Shown in pieces: positions 50,688-61,496 of a DNA stretch of 64,000 bases. The notes under the pieces were generated by a model that saw nothing but the letters and a program-made list of their open reading frames with translations, searched no databases and was not told the origin of the DNA. This DNA is from Trifolium pratense. Lineage: Eukaryota; Streptophyta; Magnoliopsida; Fabales; Fabaceae. The DNA lies in the NCBI RefSeq assembly GCF_020283565.1, contig NC_060065.1, forward strand, positions 58,131,489-58,195,488, given 5' to 3'. The stretch's first letter is position 1, and each line of letters starts with the position of its first letter. The translations under genes and the position numbers were made by a program.

Positions 50688-52870
50688 CCAATGATTTTGA
50701 TGGAGGCGCGTCTTATAACGTGATGCCGGCCGGCGAGAGCCTTGCTACAGTGGCGACGACGACGGCGATGATTGTAAAGAAGTTGAAATAATGATTTATT
50801 TTTTTTGTTACGAAATACTATGATAATATAATATCCTCATTTTCACCAATATGGTAACTTTTTTTTTTTTTTTTTTGACAAAACCAATATGGTAACTAAT
50901 TAATCATAATCTTCGCCATTTTTTTTTTGACCACCAATAAATATATAAATATATTTTTTAAAAGCATGATTTTCACCAATTAAGAGATTCTATTTTTCCG
51001 TCAAATAAAAAAGAGATTCTATTTAGAATTTATTTTATTTGTTTGTAAAACCAATTAATATAATTCTTATTACGGCATATTTTCTCTTTTTTCAACAATT
51101 AAACCTTCACCGTGCCCCCTGCATATTTGCTTCAAGCTCAAGCAGAAAATTTTGATTACAGACACAAATGGCATATGGCCATATAGACTCATTTACAAGG
51201 TGCTTTAAATCCATAACTAATCATTGTTGAAATAATATATGGACCGTTCTTGAAAAATAAAATGTCACCAAAAAAATTAATTCCAAAATATTCTATGTGA
51301 ATTATCTTTATTGAGATTTATTTTATGTAAAATACCGATCATTGAATTAAACCATAGAAAGTGCCAAAGTGGGTAAGCCATGAGAGGGAGATAGTAAGAG
51401 AGAAAATCGAAGAGTAAGAGTATTTTCTTATTGATGAAGATAATTGCCAATTACCTAAATAAAATTATCTACACAAAATTACCATGCGACTCATTAACTT
51501 ACTAAGAAATAAATATGAGCCTTTAGATTAAATAAAATTAATGATTATGATTTGATGTTAATTTAATTTTGACACCTTGATGTCAATTGATCATAACCCT
51601 AGTAAAAATATCTGTATATAAATGTGTATATTATATTAATAAATGCGTATAAATATAGTTCCAGATATAAATTAAAAAAAAAAGTTTCACATATTATAAA
51701 CTAGTATCTGGATCCGTGCCAAACACGGGTAAAAAATAAATTTATAAAAGAGTTAAAGAAATTTTTCATCTCTATAAATATTTTAAATTTTATTTTAGTC
51801 CCTATATTCTTTTTAGCGTATTTTAGTCCCTATATATATTTTGTTTACAATGAATGAAAATCGAACCCAAGACCTATAATGTAATATCCAAACCCCTCAC
51901 CACTAGACCAAACCTAGTGGTTTTCACAGTCATATTTATTAAATATATATAAATCTATCTTGCAAAATTTTAATTGTTTTTAACATGGGATGCGTTAAAT
52001 ATCAATTTTTAAGTTTGTGACGCTTAATTCATCAAAAAATAAAATTTGGCATTTAAAAATTCTTCTTTTGTTAAAAAATTTATCGAAATTCTCCTATTGA
52101 AATTTAGAATTTTTAATAAAATATGAGTTGACTTAAAAGCAGAGACTAAAAGTCGTTACGAAAAATAAGACAGATGAATTGACTTAAAAACAGAGACTAA
52201 AAGTCATTACAAAAAATATTTGAGAACCAAAATTTGTTAAAAAAAATTGTAAAGAGTAAAAACGAAATTTGAGATATTTATAAAAATAAAAAATTTATTT
52301 AACTCTTTATAAAATTTGCAATTTTTTAATATAAATTATAAAAGATGTCTTTATAGTCGTAAAAAGTCAATAATGAAAAATTGTAGATAAATAGTGGAAT
52401 TATCATGAACGTCAAAGTTTCATATTTTTATTTATGACCACTAAGTTAATTTTCATAAACGATCATTTTAACGTTCGTCAAGTGGAATCATTTTGTCCAC
52501 ATAAGGTGGTGGATATGAGAATTTCAAGTTTAACACATGCTAGAGTTATTCGTATCATGTGACAAAGAAGCGAAAACTTAAAATGCTAGAGTTATTCGTA
52601 CCATGTGACAAAGAAGCGAGAACTTAAAAAGCTATGCTTAATTAGTTGAGTCTAAAATTAATCCTTTACTTTTTGTAAAAAAAAAAAAACTAATTTTTTA
52701 TTTGAGTAAGACTTCCATGATCATGTGACCATATAGACACATTCACATAATTTTTTAATTATTTATAAAATAATTAAGAAAATAAAATGAAAAAGTAAAA
52801 TTTTATGAGTTCAACTAAAAGAATTATAGTTAATCATGTGACCATATAATAATAATCTTTTTTAACTTGT
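50688..52870. other. Intergenic with degraded repeats
   Basis: AT-rich. At 51702-51735 there is a small hairpin, CCGTGCCAAACACGG, after CTAGTATCTGGAT, resembling ends seen on some plant transposons. Short tandem duplications occur at about 52130-52215 and 52540-52637 (the latter a unit of about 49 bp, ATGCTAGAGTTATTCGTA…). I see no gene. Confidence 0.45.
52540..52637. repeat. Tandem duplication of a ~49-bp unit
   Basis: The unit TGCTAGAGTTATTCGTA..CATGTGACAAAGAAGCG..AACTTAAAA occurs twice in direct tandem with three or four differences. Confidence 0.85.
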
Positions 52871-53170
52871 CCAAAAGGTGGAAGTTATGAGGATACTTTT
52901 GTGGTGGATTCACCGGGGTGTTGGGCTAATATGGTCTTAAACAAATATTTAGTGAATTTTACTTTTCGCGCCCCTTGGCAGTCACGAGCGTCCCCCGTTA
53001 ATCCCAAAATATCCCCCTCGCTGTTTACGACGCGAGTGTACAAATTTGTAAAAGTAAAACACCGTCGATCGCTTGGTACATTGCGAACGATGTGATAATG
53101 TAGGGTTCGCTTTCCAAGTAACGAACGTGTCGGCAGTAAAAACACAGCCCCCAAGCAGTCAAAACTGATT

Positions 53171-53255
53171 GCCACGTGGCTAATTATGATTGGCTACGAG
53201 GGAGGTGTGAACAGTAGCTCAACCAATTAAAATGCAGCAAAATTTCTATAAAAGG
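53171..53255 (+). promoter_or_regulatory. Plus-strand promoter: perfect G-box, CCAAT motif and TATA box
   Basis: The palindrome GCCACGTGGC (G-box, bZIP/bHLH site) is at 53171-53180. An ATTGG (inverted CCAAT) is near 53189, AACCAATT at 53221-53228, and TATAAAAGG at 53247-53255. The order and spacing are those of a plant class II promoter. It faces right, away from the PMD gene's 3' end, and towards the transcription unit at about 53280-53945. Confidence 0.6.
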
Positions 53256-53279
53256 GATGCATTTGTGTGAAAAAAATTT

Positions 53280-53945
53280 ACACCAAAACTCTCTTCTTCC
53301 TCTTTCACTCATTAATTCACTTAAAATTTTATTTGTATAGTTTTTATTGTTAGTTAAGTTAGTTTTGTCATCGTAGTTGTCAATGTTATGTTGTTTTGTC
53401 ACAATAGTTGTGAATGTTTTAGGAATGTTATAAGTAATCGAAATAGGTGTTATGTTGTATGTTGTTGAGGTTTTCCCATCTGTCAACTTTTCGGTTTTAT
53501 TAATTTTTTATGTAGTAATTTATTTAGGAGTTATATGAGTAACCGAAACCGGTCTTACCTCGCTTAAAGTTGGGTCTATGCAAAACTTTTTGGATCAAAC
53601 TACCAAAGTTTTGGAATGGGTCCGTTGGTTGAGGCTGTTTATTGTAATTTAATTTTTTTTGAGAAAGTTATAAGTAATCGAAACGGGTACTATCAACCTT
53701 CATATTTGAGCTACGCAGTTGGGACTTTAGCAGACACAAATGAGACTCTCCCATGGATATTGAAAGAGAAATAGGCCCGTATTTATAAGTTTCATTTCGA
53801 CTCAGGTGGGGATTCATCGAAGGTTTCAGCTGAAGATGAGAGGACGAAGAGGAGATTGAGATTTATTAGTTTATTAAATTGGAAATGAAAATGCTGGATG
53901 TAATATTCGAAATGGTGTAAATTTTTTGTCTAATTATTAAATAAA
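53280..53945 (+). other. Unrecognised plus-strand transcription unit with repeated SNRN motif
   Basis: Downstream of the promoter at 53171-53255, three places encode the same short motif: NVISNRNRCY (about 53424), SYMSNRNRSY (about 53527) and KVISNRNGYY (about 53664). The last continues in frame as QPSYLSYAVGTLADTNETLP then WILKEK, a stop (TAG at 53772), then ARIYKFHFDSGGDSSKVSAE and DERTKRRLRFISLLNWK with a stop near 53885. AATAAA lies at 53939-53944. Two of the motif copies directly follow TTAG or similar acceptor-like sequence, so exons are possible. I recognise no family. It is either a decayed short gene or the second gene of the surrounding transposon. Confidence 0.35.
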
Positions 53946-53989
53946 ACAAAATTTTGTATCTCTGAAATTTATTATTTTCGTACATAACG

Positions 53990-54180
53990 GTCGCTACCTT
54001 GAAAGCGAACACACAAATAGTTCGCCGCCGTCTGTACTGCGAACACCCCCCAGTTCGCTATTTTAACGGCGAACGACATCATTGTTCGCCATTGGTCACC
54101 CCCTGGCGAACACTCCCTAGTTCGCCACCTTGAGAGCGAACATCCAAACGTTTGCCATTTACAGAGCGAGCGTACTTAAT
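53990..54180. repeat. Array of GTTCGC/GCGAAC hairpins
   Basis: Five to six successive short inverted repeats of the form GTTCGCnnn…nnnGCGAAC occupy this stretch, for example GTTCGCTATTTTAACGGCGA. Two looser copies lie at 53085-53130. The same TTCGCTACTT core forms the palindromes of the element at 42010-42420. Confidence 0.8.
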
Positions 54181-54390
54181 GTACATCAGGGAAGAAGGTT
54201 GTGTTTGCTTGCATAATCCATCTAGGAGAATACTTATTTACATAACATTAAATTAATTAATATCCAAATAATTCCAAAGCATCAAATAGAAACAAAATAA
54301 AACGACCCGAGTTAAAAATAACCTTTCCTAGTGCTGACTACTAGAACCGGGTCTACCCTGATTCGGTACAAGTGTCAAAGTGTATGCAGA

Positions 54391-56178
54391 CTAGAGTTCG
54401 GTGTAAACACGAGAGCCGTTTCGAACTTCATCGTTGTGCATAACATCATTGAGTATGTTTCGGATGCTAGCCAATCTACCAAGCATAGCAGCATCAGACT
54501 CAACATGCATAGGCTGCATCAGACTCGCGGGGATACAGACGATGTAAGGATGTGATATCCTGAAATACCACGACATGTATCCGGGGGAGGTGTCTGGCGG
54601 AATAGTAGCGCGGCTGCCAAGCATATCATAAGTCATAACGTGATTCGTGTAATTGCGCCAATGCTCATCAATACGATCTGCCGTGTCGAATATATTCGCA
54701 GTGGAATCTGGATGAAGGGTAATGGTCTGCACGTAGCCAAACTGTCATAACACCCGCTCTGGTAGATACCTTACTTTGATCGGCCCACACCTGATCCAAC
54801 CAGAGTACAAAGCTATATCCTCAAAGGGGCAAACATCTCGGTGGTCCTTGTAAGGAGTCCATGTGATGTCATGTGGAAGCAACCAATCCATCATTTTCCG
54901 CATTGCCATCTGGCTTGACTGCCTCTTTGTCGGATCATATTTGGTAGCTCGGGGGTATTGTTGTTGGTATTGCGTATCCAAAGACCCTCCAGTGTCCACA
55001 AAATAGTCGTAGATCCAAGCCTGTAAAAAAAAAAACATCAATACAATAGCATACAAAGGTTAAAAAAAAATTTAACCGACTTAAACAAATAAAGTTAAGG
55101 TATATAACTGTACCTGTAGCAGCGTCATGTATTCAGCCACATATTTGCAGGATGGAACAATGGCGTTTGTCAACTCCCGGTAAAGGAACGCCAGGGCAGC
55201 AGTGCCCCACGCATATGTGTGAACCTGATCCAGGTCTATGAAATACTTCAAGTATGTCAGGTCCACGTTGTTGTTTGCCTTCTTAGAGAAGATACTGGTT
55301 CCAACCAACAACAACAGGTACGCCCTCGTAATATATCTCTTATACCTATCAAAAAAGTCCTTATCACCGTCCACCTCAACTTTGTTGACTACTGGCGTGT
55401 GTTTTTCGATGAGTTCCTTCAAATATATGAACCTTGCATGTGCACCCTTGGTTGTTTTAACCTTGTGCTCAGCTTCCTCCCGAGTTGATCCTATATGCTT
55501 AATCATTAGGTCAACACCCTCAGTTTTGGTCGGGATACCTTTATGGTCTAGTAGACGTCCCTTAATGGGTAGATGCAGAGCTTCCTCCCAAGTTGATCCC
55601 ATATGCTTAATCATTAGGTCAACACCCTCAGTTTTGGTCGGGATACTTATGGTCTAGCAGACGTCCCTTAATGGGTAGATGCAGAAGACTGTCATCTCCC
55701 CGCTCGGCATATGGAAGCTATTGGTCTCCCCGTGCCATCGCTCCACAAAGGTAGACAATAGCGCGGGATCAAGAAACAAGTATCCAGTTAGTTCCAGCCC
55801 ATACAATCCTATGGTGTCCATGGTTGCTTGCCACCATTTGAAGTCATTATCAAAATAAATAATCGAATTCATCTTTCCCCCGTTGCTGACCGGCGCTCCA
55901 TAATCATACAATACTGACATATCCAACGGCCCTCTGCGAACCTTCATCACCTTCCTGTACCATCTCCTCCTCCTCCATCTCACGCACTACATCTCGCCCT
56001 AAATCTCCATATTTGTAGCCTCATGCTTAGGGTGAACAGTCTCAGCAGCATCTAGCATAGCTGGATCTTTCCGTGACCGCTTCTTCGGAGGGTTCTGATC
56101 CGCCTTTTCCTTCCTGGTAGATGCACTAGCCTTAGTGGCACGCTTCCCTCTATCAGCATCTTTGGATGTATTTCCCAT
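54391..56178 (-). pseudogene. Plant mobile domain (PMD, MAIN-like / PP7-long-form-like) gene, decayed
   Basis: Minus-strand pieces in order are: MGNTSKDADRGKRATKAS (Lys/Arg-rich start at 56178), an acidic DVVREMEEEEMVQEGDEGSQ reading, LSTFVERWHGETNSFHMPSG, HLPIKGRLLDH, AYLLLLVGTSIFSKKANNNV, TYAWGTAALAFLYRELTNAI, then AWIYDYF (intron-like gap near 55030-55110), then ITWTPYKDHRDVCPFEDIAL, ending RNGSRVYTEL. This is the PMD domain shared by MAIN-like proteins and by transposons. The frame shifts at least twice near 55990, is interrupted where GEMTV runs out of frame, and carries a 108-bp tandem duplication at 55471-55685. So it is not intact. PMD genes are known both as host genes and inside MULE or LTR elements; the hairpin-rich 3' flank favours a transposon origin here. 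Confidence 0.75.
55471..55685. repeat. 108-bp tandem duplication inside the PMD gene
   Basis: Two direct copies, 55471-55578 and 55579-55685, share AGTTGATCC.ATATGCTTAA and end GGGTAGATGCAGA. They differ at a few bases and by a short indel (ATACCTTTATGG versus ATACTTATGG). Both copies encode the same HLPIKGRLLDHK…EGVDLMIKH.GS peptide, but the indel shifts the frame between copies. Confidence 0.9.
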
Positions 56179-56732
56179 ATCTAAACATCACAAAAAAAAA
56201 ACAGCAAATTAAACCAAGATGTTTATATATTTTTAAGAATTTAAATTTGACTATGTAAAATAGTTTTACATAATCATCCAATAAAAAACAATTAATTTGA
56301 CATGTCACATAAAAGAAGTGAGTCTTAGAAATGTGTATTGGGCCTAACTCATTCTTACAAAACCGACTTATAAAGTGAAGATTGCTTCCAGTTTATAAAC
56401 ACTTAGTCAAGCTTTAAGGTGTTAGGCGGCTACAGAGCCGTTGAACTGAAAAAGACAAAATATGGCGACGGCAAACGGTGCTGTAACGAAAGAAGAGGAG
56501 TGACGGTGCCAATTCGAGCAGAGACTACAGCGAGGGTGACAGTGCGGCCGAGCGGTGATGAGAGTGAACCGGGTTATCGCGGCGATGCTGCGCTAGACTG
56601 TTTTCTTTTGGTTTTCTATTAAAAAAATATTAATATTTTGGGACAGATCTCAACCAATGGGATTTTTTTTAACGCAATTCCAATTGAAAAATGAATGAAT
56701 CTGCCCAATTTCAATTGAAAATTTGTAAAGGC
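56179..56732. other. Spacer with a GC-richer unrecognised fragment
   Basis: At 56463-56600 a GC-richer island begins with ATGGCGACGGCAAACGGTGC (MATANGAVTKEEE, then stop). Its other frames are open over about 67 codons. It may be the 5' end of a captured or lost gene, but I recognise nothing. The piece TGAATGAATCTGCCCAATT near 56690 resembles the upstream flank of the KEOPS gene near 36828. Confidence 0.3.
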
Positions 56733-56962
56733 TTAATAAAATGGTCCTTAAAAATATTTTTGGTTTTAGATTGGTCACTTTAAAAAAAGGTCCGAATAGA
56801 TTTCTTAAAGAAAAAAGGTCCGAATAGGTCCCTTAAATACATCTCTATTAATCAGTTTGGTCATTTTTTTTTATGGGACATATTCAGACTTTTTTTTTTC
56901 TTTAAGGGATCAATTTAAAACCAAAAATATCTTTAAGGGACCGTTTTATCAATTGAGCCAAT
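56733..56962. mobile_element. Foldback (MITE-like) element
   Basis: The left arm AATAAAATGGTCCTTAAAAA then TATTTTTGGTTTTAGATTGG is complementary to the right arm, whose reverse complement reads GATAAAACGGTCCCTTAAAG then ATATTTTTGGTTTTAAATTG. The arms are about 90 bases each. No coding capacity. Confidence 0.7.
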
Positions 56963-56963
56963 T

Positions 56964-57608
56964 GCAAAACATGACTAGGAATTGAATTTTACATGAATAT
57001 ATATCGTAAATTGGGCACTGTTGTATTTTTTTTATAGAATGCACTTGAAAATCAATATTGAGAAGCAAAATGAAATTCTGCCTTCAAAAATAATATTGAG
57101 AAGATAATTTTATGGCTTTTGTGTTATTATATTGTTTTAATTTTATGGCTTTTTGCATTATAATACACTAAAGTCAAGAACATTAGTATCAATTTGTTGC
57201 ATTGCTTTCAAATAAAGTCAAGAACATTTCTTAAACCACTATTTATTAATAATATATAAATAGTGAGAGATTGATCATATATTCATCTTCTTGGTATTGA
57301 AGGGGATAGTGGATGCTAATTACAAGTCATTGAAGCCATCATCATCATCATCATCATCATCATGGTATGGTTGGAGTTGAGTTCAAATGGGATCAGAATT
57401 GCTTGTTTGGTCATCTTTATCATATCATTCTCTATACTCATATTAACACTCACCTCCAACTTTGGTCATTTTGAGTTGTTTTCAAAAGATATAAATGGAA
57501 GAGGTCAAAATTTGACAACTCAATGTTTGCCATTGAGATCAGGAATAATATCCCAAAACATCACAAATAATGAGTTGGAAACCAAAAATTCTACAGAGTC
57601 AAATATAG
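56964..57608 (+). pseudogene. Fucosyltransferase copy 3: promoter and exon 1 only
   Basis: This matches 43428-44035 (promoter, TATA box, CAT repeat and exon 1 of copy 2) almost base for base, with a small insertion near 57115-57145. The frame starts at 57362 (MVWLELSSNGIRIACLVIFI) with one residue change (Ser to Ile) and continues to SNI, exactly to the last exon base. The splice donor GTAATA is replaced by AAAATT, and the peptide then ends ENLVVQCRL. The catalytic exon is absent. If transcribed, it could give a membrane-anchored 91-aa peptide without enzyme activity. Confidence 0.9.
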
Positions 57609-58035
57609 AAAATTTGGTAGTGCAATGTAGACTTTAAGTTGCTACTATTATTAAATTATAAACTTTGCCGTATTTTAGAGTTTTACTTTTACACGCTAAC
57701 ATTTAATAGAGATGGGAATTAGTATATTATTACAAATATGGAATATAGTCTGTCCAAAAAAAAAAACTAATATGGAATATTAATTAATTGTTACACTATA
57801 CTATTGAATGTCTAAGAAAGAAGTTAGATCAAGAGGTTCACTAGCAGGTCAAATAATGTCTTTGTATAGTTAATTTAATTTAAGGACTAATGTAAATATA
57901 GTAAAGTATTAAAATCATATTTGTCTTTTTGCAGGGAAGGTTAATAGGAGGACGGTGTTCCTTTCAAGATTGATACTCCCTCTCAATGGAGATGATGCAC
58001 CCCTGGCTTTTATATTTTGCACTTATATATGTTAA
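57609..58035. other. Spacer between fucosyltransferase copy 3 and the flank repeat
   Basis: AT-rich, with no supported gene. A splice-acceptor-like TTTGCAGGGAAGG near 57933 is not followed by fucosyltransferase sequence. Confidence 0.5.
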
Positions 58036-59115
58036 TTTTTATTAATTATTATTTCATTTTGAACCCCTCACATTTTCACTATGCACCTATGTTTCACGTG
58101 GCTGACTTTATTTTTGTTTCCATGTTATACTTTTTTATCAAATAGTCTAATTACTAGAAATTTCACCGTAAATATGAATAAGTGAAATGTGTTGAAACTC
58201 AATTCTACGTATAAAATGTGATATGTACCTACCGACCGAATCTCACAAGAACATTTTTCGGTCATACTTTATTATATCCAAAAGCAATACATCTATTAGA
58301 ATAGCACATCACTGATGTTTGCCGTGGGAAATCTATAACTTACATTATATAACTTATTTATTGTTTTTGCTTTAACATTTTAATAATACCCTATACTTTG
58401 ACAAGCTTTGGTTGAATTTAATCAAACTAACATATCTTTTATCAATTTAATATGGTTGAAATTTCGTAAGAAATTTTTTAATTTATATATATTATTAATT
58501 AAATTTTAATTACGCATTTTGTATCAGTGTCCTAACTCCGCCACTAATTTTTTAAAATAAACATTATATATTAATATTAATGTAATAGTAAACTATGTTT
58601 GATTTATTGACACAGTAAGTGTGAATGTCAATATCTTATAGAATAAAATTGAATACAAAAAAAGAAAAGAAAATGGACATAATGGCAATTTCAATTTTTA
58701 AGGTTAATTTCTTTTACATGCCACTTGCTTGCCCAATTATTCCTCTCATTGAATGCTACCTTTCGATTGAGTCCAAATTTATCTAGTACCTCATCTTATT
58801 TATAAAAATGGTTGTTTTTCGTCACCTATAATTGATTAGAATCTCCCCCATATACATCCATACAAATTAAATTTTTTAAAAAAAAAATACCAAACTAATT
58901 ATCTGTCACTAACTAATATGGGTCTATTTTTTTGGTTAGAAATACGAGGCAAATGTGTTTGATCACATGAATTTCGAATCAATTTTGTAGTGTTACATAA
59001 TTGATGAACTCTTCTTAATACAAATATTTCTGAAACATAATTGATGACATAATTAATTAACACAAAACAGGGCCAGAAGTTTTATTTAATAATTGCATTT
59101 AGCTAGAGAAGTACA
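58036..59115. repeat. Left copy of a ~1-kb direct duplication flanking the RNase gene
   Basis: This stretch matches 61500-62490 in the same orientation. Shared landmarks are CTCACATTTTCACTATGCAC, AGCACATCA.TGATGTTT.CC, GTTTTTCGTCACCTATAATT, and AACACAAAACAGGGCCAGAA at the right end. The right copy carries internal deletions (around 62150) and an insertion (around 61580-61800). Confidence 0.9.
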
Positions 59116-59171
59116 TGCATGCATGCATTATATAGTACGTAAGTAAGTCTAAATCATCGGATCATCATCGA

Positions 59172-59996
59172 TCATGCATACCAATCAATTTTACTTCCAC
59201 AAGTTTCAACAAGATCTTTACTTGTACCTGTACAGTTCATGTATTCGAATCCATTATTATCCATACACATCCTTATCTCTCTTAAATCGTAGGTTCCTTT
59301 TTTGGTTCCTTTGTTGCAATAGAAGTTAGGTATAACCGTAACTTGATCCCTAAAGTGATGTCTCTTGATGGCTTCTATAAACTTAATTTTCTCGTAAGTG
59401 TTTGGTGCTGTTTGAGAAGCACCTGGAACAATCCCTTCCGACTTAAGTAAATCATAAAGACCCATACCATTCCAATTGTTGAATGCCTGGTAAAAGTATT
59501 TGATTTGGTTGAATTTATTGAAGGAGCAAGTGCCGTGTTTAACCCACTCAGACTTCCAAAAAATCTCAGGGTCTGGACTAGTATAACTGGGCCACGACCT
59601 CTTGAGATTATTTTGTAACTCCACAGGTAACTGCAGGGAGAAAAAACAACAACAAAAGTACTAGTACTTAATCTTAGTGATATATAGTAGTGATTAAAAT
59701 AACAAAATAAAAAAATTAATGATCACCATGGTCGGGTCGAGTGATCGTCCCTTCGCGTTGCGATCGTTAATGCATGTATCTGGCTGAGGATCGGAGTGAT
59801 TCGACGGCCACATGCCGTGAATTGTGAAACGGTCGCGTACTATTAATTGAGCTTTGCAGTTGCTACCGGGCATCCTGCAGTGTCCAGGTCCCCACTGAAA
59901 AACCATAACAAAAAACTCGTAGTATCCTAATGTTGCTGAAAATGAAATCATGAGGGTGAAGATAATTATTAGTGAATTCATATTTTGTGAAGCCAT
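59172..59996 (-). CDS. Ribonuclease T2 family, S-RNase-like, secreted
   Basis: T2 RNases cleave single-stranded RNA with little base specificity and act in the secretory system or outside the cell. Two exons, 59996-59727 and 59630-59172, join in frame (…SLDPTM-LPVELQ…) to 242 aa. Residues 1-24 (MASQNMNSLIIIFTLMISFS…) are a signal peptide. The conserved sites are intact: C1 VMVFQWGPGHC, CAS I FTIHGMWPSN and CAS II FWKSEWVKHGTC, with both catalytic His. The single intron lies between CAS I and CAS II, where S-RNase genes carry theirs. Sequons NHS and NCT are present. Features are closer to S-RNase-lineage than to the multi-intron S-like RNases, but a self-incompatibility role cannot be read from sequence. 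An F-box/FBA gene lies 8.5 kb to the left. Confidence 0.93.
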
Positions 59997-60034
59997 GTTG
60001 TATTGAATAATTAAACAATGAAAATCTCAATTCA

Positions 60035-60041
60035 ATTTATA
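60035..60041 (-). promoter_or_regulatory. Candidate TATA box of the RNase gene
   Basis: The minus strand reads CTATAAATTG about 40 bases before the ATG at 59996. This implies a very short 5' UTR if it is used. Confidence 0.45.
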
Positions 60042-60171
60042 GAGGGATAGAGTGGGTGAATGAATGAATATTGTACTAATATAGTAAAGCGTTCTTCCCA
60101 TCAATACATCATGTGTTTCCAAATATAAATACAAGATGTGTTAATAAATTATATGCATTTGTAAAATAACT

Positions 60172-60230
60172 TTACACCGTCTCTGTGACCTTAGCTCAGT
60201 TGGTAGGGACGTCGCATTTATACGTGCACT
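60172..60230 (+). mobile_element. 5' fragment of a tRNA-derived SINE
   Basis: CTCTGTGACCTTAGCTCAGT followed by TGGTAGGGACGTCGCA is an A-box-bearing SINE head of the kind seen in legumes. The B box and tail are missing. Confidence 0.55.
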
Positions 60231-60380
60231 TAAACTTTTTGTATAGCAAAATACAACATTCGAAAAACTACATCCACAAAATATTTTATTTTTAACAAAA
60301 TATTCGATAATTTTAAATTTTAACAAGTCAAACAAAAATTTGCTTAACAATAAGATAAACAATAAAATATTTTTATTTTA

Positions 60381-60510
60381 GTTCCACAAGTCCTAGCTTA
60401 ACCGACAAAAATACCAAAATTGTTAGGTCGGACGTCGTGACCCAGGTTCGAATCCAGAATCTCACAAATGTGAGTTTAATTTCATCTAAGACCAAAAGAA
60501 AATTATTTTA
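60381..60510 (+). mobile_element. SINE, same family as 33678-33823
   Basis: The order is the same: CCACAAGTCCTAGCTTAACC, GTCGGACGTCGTGA and a diverged B box GGTTCGAATCC. It is more diverged than the 33.7-kb copy, and its target duplication is not clear in the AT-rich flank. Confidence 0.75.
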
Positions 60511-60829
60511 TTTACGACGGAATCTAGTGGCTTAGATATTTTAGGCCAAATGTATTTAGAGGTATTTTAATTTTCGCATTTGTAACATATATGTCTTTAA
60601 AATTTTCAAATAACAAATATGTCTTTAAGTTTCTAATTTGTTGCACAATTGCCCTTCCGATTATCCGACATTTATAAAAAGAATCGATTTTTTTAGTTAG
60701 AAAACTTAAATGACTTATTTATTACCTAAAAAATTTAAATGATCTAACTGTATACAAACACAAAACTTAAAGGACTTACAAATGCATTTGATCTATATTT
60801 TAATGACTCTACAATGGACACCATAGTTA

Positions 60830-61055
60830 GTGCATGTTTGAATTGACTTATTTTTAAGCTTATGCGAAACAATTTATACAAATAAATAAGTTTTTATGTA
60901 TTATTATAAATTTTTTAAGATAGTTTACGAGAAAATAACTTATAAATATATAATTTTTGTTAGTGAAAATGTACAAATTAACATAAAAATTTATTTATTT
61001 GTATAAGTTATGTTTTCATAAGCTTAAAAATAATTCAAATGCAAACAAACTGTTA
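60830..61055. mobile_element. MITE, same family as 9750-9956 and 42487-42697
   Basis: Left TGTTTGAATTGACTTATTTT and right (reverse complement) TGTTTGCATTTGAATTATTT form the arms, continuing through AAGCTTATG. The ends are more eroded than in the other copies. Confidence 0.7.
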
Positions 61056-61496
61056 GTTCAATCAACACTACCAATTTAGCAAGCTAAAAAAAAAAATCCA
61101 ACAATTTAACTAATGTAACAAAGGTAACAATGTTATTATTAAAATAATTTTTTTTTAAAAAAAAAAACTAATGTCTAATGTAACAATGTATTTTTTTCTT
61201 ATTTGGAAAAAAAAACTAATGTAAACATCGTTGCTAATGTTAGAGAAAAAAAAATACTTCCTTCTTTTATAAAAATAAAGAAAAGAAGAAAAAAGTAATT
61301 CAATAAATACTGTGACCCCGTTAATAAATGTGGGATTGGAACCTTTCTATATTTATTTGTAATCTGCTGTTTATTTGTAATCTAAAGGATTATCAATATT
61401 TTATATTTTAATCGCATGGCTGATACATTGCAGATTTGCAGCAGAGGTGGCAGCGGACAGAATTGCAGCAGATGATCCAAATTGATCAAATTATTA
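61056..61496. other. Spacer
   Basis: AT-rich with several poly-A/T runs. Nothing supported. A CAG-rich patch (TTGCAGCAGAGGTGGCAGCG) lies at 61436-61470. Confidence 0.5.
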
